Positions 21,200 through 31,679 of a DNA stretch of 64,000 nucleotides are shown piece after piece. This DNA is from Schistosoma haematobium (taxonomy: Eukaryota > Platyhelminthes > Trematoda > Strigeidida > Schistosomatidae): contig NC_067202.1 of the NCBI RefSeq assembly GCF_000699445.3, forward strand, positions 14,165,924 to 14,229,923. The letters are read 5' to 3'. The position numbers and the translations under genes are program-made. The notes under the pieces are model-generated. The model made no database searches. It had not been told where the DNA came from and worked only from the letters and a program-made list of their open reading frames with translations. Numbering within the stretch: the stretch's first letter is position 1; every line of letters starts with the position of its first letter.

Positions 21200-21509
21200 T
21201 GATTTTTATAATTACCTCTGATTAGCAAACTTATAAATTAAAATGGTGAATAAAACAATTTTATCAGACTTATATTCTTGTAGCTACGGTATCTCACCTT
21301 CTTCTTTTTACAAAGTTTAAATGTATACTTGATCTAACGAATATGTATGTTTGTAGTTCAATGATTTTTGCTAAATTATAGTCAATATGTAACTCAATAA
21401 TGTTGCTATATTTACTAGTTAAAACAATGTAATTCATTAATTTTGTAAATTGTACATATACATCTATATTGAGTAATTTATTGCCAAGAACGTTGTCAAG
21501 GTATTGACC
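21200..21509. other. AT-rich stretch without recognised feature
   Basis: No coding or repeat-family signature recognised. Confidence 0.35.
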
Positions 21510-21672
21510 AAGATTTGGCTTGACTTTCTAAGGAATCAGATACGCTATTGGATAAAATGTGGTCTGATTTTCTGAAGAAGATAAATATATAGTTATGAAT
21601 GAGTTATGCATATACAGTCAATAATAGCTTCCCACTCATTCTTCGTTATCGCACTCAAGTAGCTGGTTAAGT
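21510..21672 (+). repeat. Dispersed repeat F, copy 2
   Basis: Degenerate partner of 6975-7145 in the same orientation. Confidence 0.45.
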
Positions 21673-22027
21673 TCATGGATATATATCAGCGTTGAACAAC
21701 TGCAGAACGTAACATTTAAACTAATGTCAATAATATATGTTTACACATCTGTTTACTGTTTATATCTTCTCATTAATGTCTAGGGTTAGGATTGGTCAGT
21801 CTCTTTTAACATATAATCATCCTGTATGTATTGCCTTTATATAACCATCTAACGCTGCTTAAAAATATTTACAGCTTAGCGTCTACAACGAGACAATCCG
21901 CGTATGGTGCATATATGTAAAAAAATAATAGACTAATCAATTAAAGTTTTGAATGTCGTTAGCTAAGTGGATAAACCACTAGTATTTGAGGTTAATAGTA
22001 CTGGATTCAAGCCACCGGGTACATATC

Positions 22028-22835
22028 GGCGAGACTCTAATGGCGAGATTCTAATTTATGGACGAACCTTGAACGAGTCTTAAGTGGCCTTGAGAAATAT
22101 TAGCCAATCAACAAACACACAGTATAGAGTAAAAATATATTATGAAAAAACAAGGAAATAAAAAGGATACACTTCTTATACGTGGTTCAAAAACTTGTCA
22201 AGGTTAGAAAGAGGTTCAGAGGTTCTAAAATCGTAAAACATGCAGTAGAGGAAATCATCCATACGGCTACAGAATAGTCGGCCTCTGGAGCCATGATAAA
22301 GTCTCAAAAACTCTTTCAGCCTCGACCACATAGCTTCAATATTGTTTATTTGCACTCCGGTTGTTGAGTGCACAAAATACCACTTGTGGACAACGACACG
22401 ATACACATAACCAAGCCTATGTAGGAGTCTGTACGCTCTCCAAACATTCGTATATATTGTAGTACCTGGCTGCAGCCAGTGTTACTGGTGCTTTTATTAT
22501 CCAGTTCGCAATAATTGTCGTAATTTGCCTTAGTTAGGAATTATATATGGGGTTTTCATCACGAACTGACATCAGCTATAATGCCAGAAATTTATTTAGC
22601 CAAATAGACGAAAGGCTTTCATGTTAAAATCTGAGATCTATTATCTTATACTGATTGATTCGTTCACAAATTATAGTCTCGCAGTTTTATTTGTTATAGC
22701 CGATCAATTATCACGTTTTGTATAAAACCCCCTGTGAACCGATCGTACGTTAGCATTAAGCACTGAATTTGGCGCCGTAAACTTGAAATCCCTCAAACGC
22801 TTCTGATTGGCTCGTCCATAAATTAGAGTCTCGCC
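22028..22835. mobile_element. Merlin DNA transposon, defective, with 8-bp target duplication
   Basis: Terminal inverted repeats GGCGAGACTCTAAT at 22028 and ATTAGAGTCTCGCC ending at 22835. TACATATC is directly repeated at 22020-22027 and 22836-22843, the 8-bp duplication size typical of Merlin. The interior holds a minus-strand transposase remnant (22176-22406) and extra internal TIR-like copies (22041, near 22670). Its last about 150 bp match 47762-47912. It is too short for a complete transposase, so it is non-autonomous. Confidence 0.88.
22176..22406 (-). pseudogene. Merlin transposase C-terminal remnant
   Basis: The 76-codon frame contains HSTTGVQINNIEAMWSRLKE, then RLFCSRMDDFLY, the C-terminal part of the IS1016/Merlin-type DDE transposase (the glutamate of NNIEAMWSRLK is likely the last catalytic acid). 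The N-terminal catalytic Asp regions are absent. A stretch equivalent to its last codons (LSNLDKFLNHV) also occurs, inverted twice, at 47287-47655. Confidence 0.75.
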
Positions 22836-22974
22836 TACATATCTACTATGGGATATAGTAGATACATCCAATTAACAAGTCACAAACAGGATGAAACTCA
22901 CTTTCTAGATTTGGCATAGTTTTTATACATTATGAAATAAATAGAGAAATAGTTTGATGAACTGTATTACTTAC

Positions 22975-23096
22975 TGTCTTGTTTATTTCGTTTTCTTCTA
23001 TAATACCAGATCAGTATTAACGCTACAATTAAGCATATTATTCCAACTATGCTCAAAACCAATGGCACAATAAACTCAATACTATATTGAAATGAT
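22975..23096 (-). CDS. Exon encoding the transmembrane helix of a putative type I membrane protein
   Basis: Minus strand. Acceptor TTTCAAACAG|A at 23096/23097 and donor A|GTAAGT at 22974/22975. The 122-bp exon is 1 + 40 codons + 1 base. It encodes SFQYSIEFIVPLVL, then SIVGIICLIVALILIWYY, followed by RRKRNKQD. The polar lead, about 24 hydrophobic residues and a basic stop-transfer are the classic single-pass design with a cytoplasmic C terminus. Phase fits the exon at 14196-14488 downstream. The extracellular exons would lie to the right on this strand and were not found. Family unknown. Confidence 0.65.
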
Positions 23097-23164
23097 CTGT
23101 TTGAAATAGAAAACAAAGTTTTTTTCAATTGTATAGAATAGATGTAGGATTTATTTAATTAAAA

Positions 23165-23410
23165 ATGTATAAATATCGTATGATTACAACATGTTTCAGT
23201 TTTTGATGGAGTTTTGTTCTCTGAACTGGCTGGTTTGATCGTGGAGCTTTCATCGTTCTTCTGAACAACATCATCAGCACAAACTTCAGATAGGAGTCGT
23301 TCAAAAGAACGACGAAAACTCCACGACCAAACCATCCAGCTCAGAGAACAAAAATCCATCAAAATCATCCACCTGAGCTATAAATCTTCTCCACCATCTC
23401 ACATGTTTCC
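23165..23410. mobile_element. Inverted pair of Penelope element ends
   Basis: 23165-23280 carries the Penelope 3' edge in the minus orientation, including the hammerhead-like block. 23300-23410 carries the same edge in the plus orientation but starts inside the motif, so the CTGATGA box is missing there. The two share AACTGGCTGGTTTGATCGTGG-like and CCACGACCAAACCATCCAGC segments, reverse complements of each other. Confidence 0.65.
23232..23277 (-). ncRNA. Hammerhead-like motif at Penelope element end, copy 2
   Basis: Minus strand: CTGATGATGTTGTTCAGAAG, then AACGATGAAAGCTCCACGATC. Same design as 8530-8579, with helix II (TTGTTC/GAACGA) better paired here. Helices I and III are weak, so the call is tentative. 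Confidence 0.4.
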
Positions 23411-23489
23411 GTTCAATATCTCTAAAAAATTGCTTGTCTGGTAGTTAGTTATATGTTTAGTATGAGTTGTGGAGATCGTTGGATTTCAT

Positions 23490-23740
23490 TGTCCCTATGA
23501 ATCGATTTAAGTTAAATCCCAACTAAAAATCTGGGAGTGCTAGATTGCCATTTTGTATCAGTATGAGACTCAGCAGTGCACATCTACGAAAGACTCAAAC
23601 CTGGGACCTCCGATCTCTAGCGTGAATATTTAAGTTTGAAACTGATGAGCCGGAGGAACTGGAGGTCCTTAGTTCAAGTCCTTCATGGAAGATTGTGTAT
23701 GTCAGGCAACTATGTGGAAAATTCTAAAATACAGTGGAAG
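23490..23740. mobile_element. Family A SINE, degenerate
   Basis: Minus-oriented tail, ribozyme remnant (CTGCTGAGTCTCAT) and a B box (GGTTTGAGTC), then what looks like a plus-oriented remnant of the tRNA-like block from about 23640. Confidence 0.55.
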
Positions 23741-24079
23741 CTAAAATGATGTTTAACTGTAGTATACACCTTAAAATCAACTCATAATATAATCAAAGAA
23801 TCTTTAAAAAAGTTATTGACAAGAATTCTACCGTCAAATTATTCCATCATAATCTAATAACAAAAAACAACGACTTGTAAACGAAATGAATTCAATTCGT
23901 TATCTTTTTATTCAAAATAGTTCAATTGTAACATACTGAAGTGTACTAAGTTCATTATCTAATCGACTATAAGTGACTATTAGTAGAGATTGTGGTGTAT
24001 ATTCAGTTTTTTGTCAATGAATTTAAAACTGTTGTTTGTATGAATCCTTAACTACAGTCAAATATATGGGGTAAATAAT

Positions 24080-24231
<152 letters not shown>

Positions 24232-24479
24232 AAATAAGTGAAAACGTGTTTTTTAACATTAAACATTGAATAATAGCCATGTACAATAAACTAATAAAGA
24301 TAATAATAATAATAGTAAAAACAATAAACCATCAACTCACTGTGCCTCTACTGAAATGTGAAATGGAAATAAAAGCGTAAAATAATATTTGATAAAATGA
24401 TGAATGATAATTAAGTATTACAGAATCTTCAAAGTTAAACAGATGTCAGACAAACATTGTAGAATATATTGACGAGAGC

Positions 24480-24945
24480 AATTGAAGTGAATGGTGCTGG
24501 CTTCGAATCCCGAATTGAACATCAATTCTAAGATGTAGAAAGATCCAGCTGACGAATGCACAAACATTAAAAGCATAGATGGATGGTAGTTAGCAGTGGA
24601 GTCGAGGACGTATATTTCATCCTATTTGGGATTCACCAGTTGGATGTATCTGTATTCTACAGTTGATGTTCACTTCGGAACTCGAACCCAATACCATTCG
24701 CTTCAAACATCACCATGTTATCCACTTAGCAACTGACTCCTAACAGCCGCTAGCTTTTGCGATGGTTTGAAGTTTAAATTCATTTTGTAATGTTTGTTGG
24801 AATCTTCCCATTGATATTTACGACTACAATTAATCAGTCGCTTATTGGATAACGCGGTGGCGTTTGAAGCGAACGGTACTTTGTTCGAGTCCCGGAGTGA
24901 ACATTAACTGTGGGATGCAGATAAATTCAGATGATGAGTCTTTTT
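24480..24945. mobile_element. Smα-like SINE pieces in alternating orientation
   Basis: Plus B-box and ribozyme fragment (24485-24555), then a minus-oriented copy (24570-24850: ribozyme, tRNA-like block, upstream segment), then a plus fragment from the A box to a GATGATGAGTC core start (24850-24945). All ribozyme cores are incomplete. Confidence 0.7.
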
Positions 24946-25149
24946 ATTATTTCGTTCTTAGAGTTAATTAGATTATTTTAATGAAATCGGCAATGCATAT
25001 AGTGAAATCAATTAATTCTAGTCAAGGTACTTTTCATACTATCGATGTTTGTTTGGTAAGACTGAATAAAAACTGTAAGGATTAGAAAAAACGTATAACT
25101 GATTACTTATTATTAACAGATCATATTCCGTTTACTTCTGATTACTTGA

Positions 25150-25450
25150 ATCTTCTGATTGATGTTTATGACTGCAATTAATTAGTCTCTTATTGGTATA
25201 TATACATCCTGTACAGATTACCTCGATATTACCTTAATTCATAAACATTATAAGGAAAAATGGATAGTAGCTAGTGGTGCGTTTCGTTCTATTTGAGATT
25301 CATCATTTGAATGTACCTACATCTCATAGTTAATGTTCACTCTGTAAATTAAGGCAATATCAAGGCAATATACACATATACCAATAAGAGACTAATCAAT
25401 TTGCAATCATAAACATCAATAAGAAGATTCAAGTAAGCAACAATATCAAA
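25150..25450. mobile_element. Smα-like SINE, rearranged and degenerate
   Basis: Minus-oriented 3' region and ribozyme remnant (to about 25340), then a plus-oriented 3' region (CAATATACACATATACCAAT) to 25450. Confidence 0.65.
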
Positions 25451-25504
25451 TGAATATAATCTGTTTACTTCTAACATAAAAAATAATGTTCAGCTTCGAG
25501 GTTG

Positions 25505-26000
25505 TGGAGATTGTCAAATTTTTTTGATTGAAATCATGAACCGATTGATGTCAGATCACCATTGAAAACCTGGAAGCACTAGACGGCCGTTTCCTCCTAT
25601 TATGGGACTGCTTAGCAGTGCGCATCCACGACCCCGCTTGTGGGATTCGAACCCAGAGCCTTCAATCTCGTGCGCGAACGCTTAACCCACTGGACCACTG
25701 AGCCGGCATCCAATGGTGTTAATGTCTAACCTCAACCAATCCACGAAGTTGTGCGGCCACCTTCCGTTGTACTGAGGTAGACACCTGTTTCTACCCAACA
25801 CGGATTAGCTCCACTGGTGTGCTCATTAGTAACTAGCTTCGTGAGAAAATTCTCGCAGTTCTGGTGAGAAGCCTTGAGCGGGATCGTGGATGCGCACTGC
25901 TGAGGAGTCCCACGATAGGACGAAACGGCCGTCTAGTAATTCCAGGTCTACAATGGTGATCTAACATCAATTGGTTCATGATCTCAATCAAAAGAAAATA
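25505..26000. mobile_element. Family A SINE fold-back with full minus arm
   Basis: The minus arm (25505-25870) holds tail, ribozyme (core broken: CTAAGCAG and GAGGAAAC), tRNA-like block (B box GGGTTCGAATCCC) and 5' module. The plus arm (about 25878-26000) starts just before a hammerhead and ends in the tail. Confidence 0.8.
25894..25938 (+). ncRNA. Hammerhead ribozyme, type I, in SINE family A (core intact)
   Basis: CTGAGGA at 25900, helix II GTCC/GGAC (loop CACGATA), GAA, helix III palindrome ACGGCCGT and a GUC triplet. The helix I 3' strand is TAGTA instead of CAGTGC, so it pairs with ACTG through A-U, G-C and one G-U and is weaker than in other copies. Confidence 0.7.
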
Positions 26001-26004
26001 ATGT

Positions 26005-26365
26005 GTGAATATCACACAATGAACAGTTTTTTTTCTCTCTTTAATATGAGTAGTACAAACGAGAATATCAATATTCATTGGAATAATATCCATAGAAACA
26101 AATGATATAAGTAATAATTTATTATAGATTTTTCAATTTTATTGATTATTAATAAGATGGAATACTTTTTTTTTTAGATTATCACATGAATACCAAAAAT
26201 TTAACAAACAATGTACTTTATGATTCCTTAATTGTGAAAATCTCCGTTCACGTTTATTTCCAATGATATTTCATATTGTTACTAATCAATGATATTAATA
26301 TTATTATTATTATTAATACTTATATTAATATTAATCCTATAATTACGAAATAATAAATGAAAGCA
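26005..26365. other. AT-rich stretch without recognised feature
   Basis: T-run near 26167 and an ATT run near 26290-26330. Nothing else recognised. Confidence 0.35.
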
Positions 26366-26369
26366 ATCA

Positions 26370-26775
26370 AAGAAGGGGTTTTGTAGATATTATAATAATT
26401 TAATAGTTGAATTCATAAGTTGATTAAAGCTAGATCACTATGGGAAACCTGAAAGTACTGGACGGCCGTTTCGTCCTAGTATGGAACTAATCCATGACAG
26501 TGTGCATTCACGATACCGCCTCGCGAGATTCAAACCCAAGACCTATTAGTCTCGCGCGCTAACGCTTAACCACTAGACCACTAAGCCGGTATCCAACGGT
26601 GTTAATGTCTAACTTGAAACAATCCATGAAATTGCACCACCGTCCACCATTGTCATCAGTGTGTATTACTATCTCACAACTGACTCGGTTGAACTCCATT
26701 GGTTACAGGTTCTTACTAGAACTCCAGGAAATACCTCTTGGAGACCATCATTAGTGAGCATATGATGATTATAAT
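26370..26775 (-). mobile_element. Family A tRNA-SINE, near full length
   Basis: All four blocks are present in the order 5' module, tRNA-like block (B box GGGTTTGAATC; A box TAGTGGTCTAGTGG), ribozyme and tail. The ribozyme 5' core is lost (CATGGATTAGTTCC), while GGACGAAACGGCCGTCCAGT is perfect. Confidence 0.8.
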
Positions 26776-26829
26776 CAATGAGATTATAAACGATAACTGG
26801 GAAAATTCTATGAACAGAATAATTCGCTA

Positions 26830-27075
26830 TCAATGTGGGATTGTGTAGATTGTCAAGTTTTCGATTGAGATCATGAATTAATCGATGTTAGACCACCACT
26901 ATCAGGACTCAGTTACTAAGTGGATAACATGATGATGTTTGAAGCGAACGGTACTAGGTTCGAGTTCCGAAGTGAACATCAACTGTAGAATACAGGCACA
27001 TCCAGCTAATAAGTCCCAAATAGGATGAAACACACGTTCTGGATTCCACAGCTAGACAGCATCCATCTTTCCTAA
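26830..27075 (+). mobile_element. Smα-like SINE joined to a family A tail fragment
   Basis: 26830-26900 is an inverted family A tail. From 26904 an Smα-like copy begins at its tRNA-like block (A box AGTTACTAAGTGGATAAC, B box GGTTCGAGTTCC), with hammerhead block CTAATAAG...GATGAAAC, both boxes mutated. Confidence 0.75.
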
Positions 27076-27079
27076 TAAA

Positions 27080-27435
27080 AAGATTGTTTAACTCTATAAT
27101 AGGTGATTACAGAGAAATAATCTTTAACATAAGGTTAGTCTACGTGTGAATTTGTTTACTAGAAACATTCAATGTTACTTTTTTATTATCAAATCTAAGT
27201 ACTAAGCGTTCATTAAAACATATCAAACTCTTTATAAGTTATTACTTATAAGTGTTATTCATATTAACAAGGTTAAATGATCTTCGAATTAACCTGTAAA
27301 CTATGTAGTTTTGAATGATTCAATGGTATACAAGTAAATTTTCATTTTAGGTCAATGTAACCTAAAAGTAATGAATAAAATCGATTTCTGGCCTCATATA
27401 ATATTCAACATATATATTTTAATTTAATGTACCTG
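27080..27435. other. AT-rich stretch without recognised feature
   Basis: No recognised coding or repeat-family sequence. Confidence 0.35.
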
Positions 27436-27439
27436 TAAA

Positions 27440-27734
27440 AATGAGACTATAATTTATGGACGACCTTCGAACGACGTTAAAGTGACTTTGAAAATGGTCA
27501 CCTACTTAATAGAACTATATATGAGGGTTATAAACCTGTATGAAGAATAGGCATTATGATTTATACTTTAATGGTTAGGGGTTAGGAATTAGATTTAGCG
27601 TTTTCATTACGAACTGACATCAGCTATAATGCCAAAACATTATCCATTCAAATAAATGAATGAATTTCGCACCAAAAATCCAAGATCTTTTTGACTCAAA
27701 TCTGATTGGTTCGTCCATAGATTATAAACTTGCT
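27440..27734. mobile_element. Merlin-type MITE
   Basis: Left end ATGAGACTATAATTTATGG and right end CCATAGATTATAAACTTGCT. The interior is shared with 5451-5739 but inverted relative to it (GGTTAGGGGTTAGG block, ACTGACATCAGCTATAATGC). Confidence 0.78.
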
Positions 27735-27895
27735 GACGAAATAATTCTTAATACTGATTATGAGAAATAACTCATTTCGAACTGAGAAGGTTGTTATTAA
27801 GTTTAAATGCTCAAAGACAATTGTAAAATAATATATCACTCGATTATCTTGGATATTCAGCTATATCATGAATTAGTGTATAACTATGAAATACG

Positions 27896-28405
27896 CGCCT
27901 AAATGTCATGGTAGGGTCGAGGATGGGGAGAGTTAGCTCTCCCTCTCCAAATGCTTCCACATGGCCACGTGGATACAATCACTGTCAGAGAAGTTCTACT
28001 CACTGACGTGGATGTTATTTACGAAATTGAGAGCAAGAAAAGCGAACGTCCGGCTGATTAATCGAGTCGGTCGATACGGAGGGTTCACCTAAGGGAGTTG
28101 AAAAACCCTCATTCCAAACCAATGGTGTACATGGGCTCCAGAATCCTGAAGGAATAAATGCAGTATGAACTAACTGTTGGTGACTGGCTACCATGAGACT
28201 GCAGTTCCTGATGTTGCCCCACTGTCTTGTTGATTAGACCTTTAAGTCGAAGTCTCCGGTTATGGCCTCCTAAGAAATCCATCTGCTTCAGTTTGGGCAC
28301 CCGGACAGCAACACATCCCACACAGAAAACGAGTGACATGTGTGGTTTATATGTATTTGATGCCCCTTTGTACCAATATTTATGTGTTCAAATAAGTAAA
28401 TAAAT
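27896..28405 (+). repeat. Dispersed repeat D, copy 2
   Basis: Highly similar to the inverted copy at 30525-31030, about 2.1 kb away, and less similar to 19220-19740. Ends CAAATAAGTAAATAAA. The minus-strand frame at 28109-28339 and its counterpart in copy 3 translate alike only because the copies are young. Confidence 0.75.
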
Positions 28406-28579
28406 TCTGAAAGAAAATTATTTCATTTTTTTAAAAATTACAGTCAGTGATGATATCTAAGGGATTACGTAATCGATGATATCATTCAACTGTTTAGATA
28501 AATAAGTTATAAGGAGATGATCATCACTGATTCCAGTGGATGATTGATGTATTATTTAACTTATTAACTGAAGTGAAGA

Positions 28580-29320
28580 ATCCAGATGATTGAATTCCAT
28601 CTCAGTAGTCTAACGACTAGAAGGTTTTCTACAAGACCGGATGGTTACGATTTTTATCTCTGACAAATTCGTGTGTCCAGTTTTGAAGAGTTCCATACTA
28701 GAACAAAGTAATTATTGATTACATCCTGGTTTTTCATAGTACTTCAAATGAAACTAATCTGTGATGAATACTGTATGAATAATAAAAAGATTTAATTGAA
28801 TATTAAAGTAGACTTTTATACATTAGATACGAAAATATCATCCCCTACATAATTATTAAATTCCATTAATGTTACGAAATGATCTAAGTTAGACATTCAT
28901 TGAAAACTAAAAAGCGCTTGATGGCTGTTTCGTGCCAGTGGGTATCTATGACCCTGCCATAGGGGCTCACGTCATTACAACATGACTGAAAAGGATTAGT
29001 CTGATAATAGGAACGGGTCTAGTATGATTTAAAATGCCATTAAACTTACTTCTGTATGAACCAATTTCGATATATATTTTCATATTATAAATCATGAAGC
29101 GATATTAGCTAGAACACCATTGAAAAGTCATTAAGTTCTAGATAGCTCCTCAGGAGTGCATATTTACGACATCACCATTGAGAATCAAACTAAGGACCTT
29201 GGGTTTCACAGTTTAACGCTTAGTCTCTAGACCAGTGGACCAGTATTTAATGCTGTACATATCTAGTTTCAAGCAATTCAAGATATTGCATTACCATCCA
29301 TGAGAATTTCACTAGCTTGA
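28580..29320. mobile_element. Cluster of degenerate family A SINE fragments
   Basis: A plus-oriented relic at 28580-28765 (TTGAAGAGTTCCATACTAGAAC and tail), a minus-oriented one at 28880-28970, and a longer minus-oriented one at 29095-29320 with tRNA-like remnants (CTAGACCAGTGGACC complement). All ribozyme cores are gone. Confidence 0.5.
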
Positions 29321-29639
29321 TAAATACCTCCACTTCACATACTTGTTTCGTCTGATGATTACTCCTGAAGTAGAAATCCTGAACTTTTTACTTGTTTAAT
29401 GTTTATCACAGCAAAAATTAGGTTTTTGTTTAGAAACTAGCTCATAACTCAATTTTAATGTTGCACTAAGTGTTTATTAGCCTTATCTAGTTTAGGCTAG
29501 TAATAAGGATGAGCTCGTCTAATCACTAATTCAATAGTGGGTATGATCATAACAGTACTGTACGAGTTCCATCAATCAGGAGCGAAAATGTACCATAAAA
29601 GGTTGTTGTATAGCTATGAACTTCAACTATGATTCGTCC

Positions 29640-29885
29640 AGATAGTTCATGAGATATTTTCAGGTTGAAAATGAATAATTGGTTAATACCTAGAGGCACT
29701 GAATGGCCGTTTCATTCTAGCATAGGTCTCTTCATCAGTGAACACCCACGACCCCGAACTCGAGAGTCGAACCTGAAAACTTCAGTTTCTCACGCGAGTG
29801 TTTAACACCTAGACTACTAAACCAGAATCCAATGGTGCTTATGCCTAACTTCAATTAATTCACGAAATCGGTTGATTGTTTTTCA
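29640..29885 (-). mobile_element. Family A tRNA-SINE, partial
   Basis: Minus strand: tRNA-like block (B box GGTTCGACTCTCG), ribozyme block (CTGATGAAGAGACC, so the A9 region is altered; GAATGAAAC) and tail. Confidence 0.7.
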
Positions 29886-30059
29886 AGTTTAAATGTTAGA
29901 CATAGATTACCTAGTTGGTGTTTACTCAGTAACTGCAATCAGTGGTCAAAAATATTGAGGGATATGGTTTGAAATTATTCCAATTAAAGACTATGTAGTC
30001 ACTCTTCATCTGCCTATACATATTGAGTACCCGTATTCCATCATACACACTTTTTCATT

Positions 30060-30330
30060 TTACTGTAGGGTCAATGAAATGTCACTGAGTCCTGGCCAAA
30101 TCTTCCGGCAGTTGGGTCACTGAATATTGAACTGTTCATCGATCTCGAGAAAGGTCAAGAACAACCTACGCGCATCGGTTAATCGTACGCCATAGATTGG
30201 CCAATGCACAAGTGGTTAAAATTTCGCTTGTACCTACTGTAACTAATATGTTTTTGTAATAACGTCCTTTGTGTTATACGGTCTTCAAAGCAGTCATAGT
30301 GCCTCGATACGAAGAACGAGTAAACCTCGT
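30060..30330 (+). repeat. Dispersed repeat R, copy 1
   Basis: Shared, inverted, with 41235-41500 and in part with 32175-32290 (common motifs: GGGTCAATGAAATGTCACTGA, GTTGGGTCACTGAATATTGAAC). The third partner is next to a Penelope element, so this may be a Penelope terminal repeat. Confidence 0.55.
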
Positions 30331-30524
30331 TAGGTGCTAACTGCGATGTATGTTGGTCACACGATTCCGGTCCAACTCAAGTAGACCCCCAATCAATCAA
30401 CATAGATGATTTAAGTCAGTGATCTACACTATTTTTTTAAATTAGATTTTCAATATTCAGCTTTATTTTTATTGTCATCATTACTAAATTATTTCAACTA
30501 TTCGTCATATTTTATTTATTTATT

Positions 30525-31030
30525 TGAACACATAACTATTGATACAAAGGGGCACCAAATAGATATATGCCACACAAGTCAATTGATTTCTGTGTGGACT
30601 GGAATACTGCTCGGGTGCCCAAACTGAAGCAAGTGGTTTTCTTAGGAGGCCACACTCGGAGACTTCGACCTAAAGGTCTAATCAACAAGACAGTGGAGCA
30701 ACATCAGGAAATGCAATCTCATGGTAGCCAGTCACCAACAGTTAGTTCATACTGCATTTATTCCTTCAGGATTCTGGAGCCCATGTACATCATTGGTTTG
30801 GAATGAGGGTTTTTCAACTCCCTTAGGTGAACCCTCCGTATCGACCGACTCGATTAATCAGCCGGACGTTCGCTTTTCTTGCTCTCAATTTCGTAAATAA
30901 CATCCACGTCAGTGAGTAGAACTTCTCTGACAGTGATTGTATCCGCATAACTATGTGAGAGTATTTCGAGAGAGAGAGAGAGAGATAACTCTCCCCACCC
31001 TCGGTCATACCAGGTCATTTAGGGGCACTA
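30525..31030 (-). repeat. Dispersed repeat D, copy 3
   Basis: Inverted partner of 27896-28405. A purine-rich GAGAGAGAGAGAGAGAG tract near 30968-30986 corresponds to CTCTCCCTCTC-type runs at the 5' ends of the other copies. Confidence 0.75.
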
Positions 31031-31034
31031 TTTG

Positions 31035-31560
31035 TCATCGTTTATGCATTCATCTCCTCTTCATTCTTATATACTATGATCAACAACATACAATTGAATG
31101 ATATTTTATATAGATTATAACTAATTTATATCAATTAAATTTTCTTTAAAACACTTACCAATTCTTAACATCATTCCCAATATCATAGAATGTAATAAAA
31201 AATATTGAATTGATTTGTAGTAAATCATATTAAATTTTCATTTGTTTTAATCATTGAATGTCTTTCATTGATAGAAATAGAAAAAAAAGAGAAAAAAGAA
31301 AGAAAAGAAAAACAAAACAGAAACAAACAACGTGTATCTTTTCTTTTTCGTTAGACTTCTTTTTGCTCGTTTATTTACTTTTTGTTGTTGTCGTTGTTAT
31401 TGTCGTTGCTGTTGTTGTTATTGTTGTCTGTGTTGTTGTTTAAATCTAATAATTTGCAATATAAATCATTATTCATTCAAACAGTGATAATATGATGTAA
31501 TTATGCGAATAGTTAATAACACTATGATATTGACTAATGTTTCATTTATTATTTCCACAA
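31035..31560. other. Low-complexity stretch
   Basis: An A/G-rich run at 31270-31330 and a GTT-rich run at 31380-31442 generate spurious Lys- and Val-rich frames. No gene. Confidence 0.6.
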
Positions 31561-31564
31561 TCAA

Positions 31565-31675
31565 TGCTGGAAAGAATTGCCCAGGACAGGGTTGGATGGC
31601 CAGTGATGGTGAGCGGCCTATGTTCCTTCACAAGGAGTAACAGGCGTAAGTAAATAACTAAGTAAGTAAGTAACA
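31565..31675 (+). mobile_element. RTE-like LINE 3' terminus, (GTAA)n family
   Basis: The last about 100 bp of the family: GAAAGAATTGCCCAGGACAG, then GGCGTAAGTAAATAACTAAGTAAGTAAG. Severely 5'-truncated. Confidence 0.8.
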
Positions 31676-31679
31676 ATCA

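Larger units (their letters stand above)
21870..22925 (+). mobile_element. Smα-like SINE interrupted by a Merlin element
   Basis: The left half (21870-22027) has the GAGACAATCCGCGTATGG segment, the tRNA-like A box (GTTAGCTAAGTGGATAAAC) and a B box (GGATTCAAGCC). The right half (22844-22925) has ATACATCCAATTAACAAGTC...GATGAAAC, the decayed hammerhead. The two halves are separated by the 808-bp Merlin element and its 8-bp duplication, which dates the Merlin insertion after this SINE copy. Confidence 0.75.

Noticed and set aside
28109..28339. Conserved protein (similar frame at 30567-30806)
   Set aside because: Similarity comes from two young copies of repeat D. The third copy (19220-19740) does not keep this frame, and there is no domain signature.
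31258..31443. Lys-rich then Val-rich peptide
   Set aside because: Product of an A/G-rich tract and a GTT repeat.
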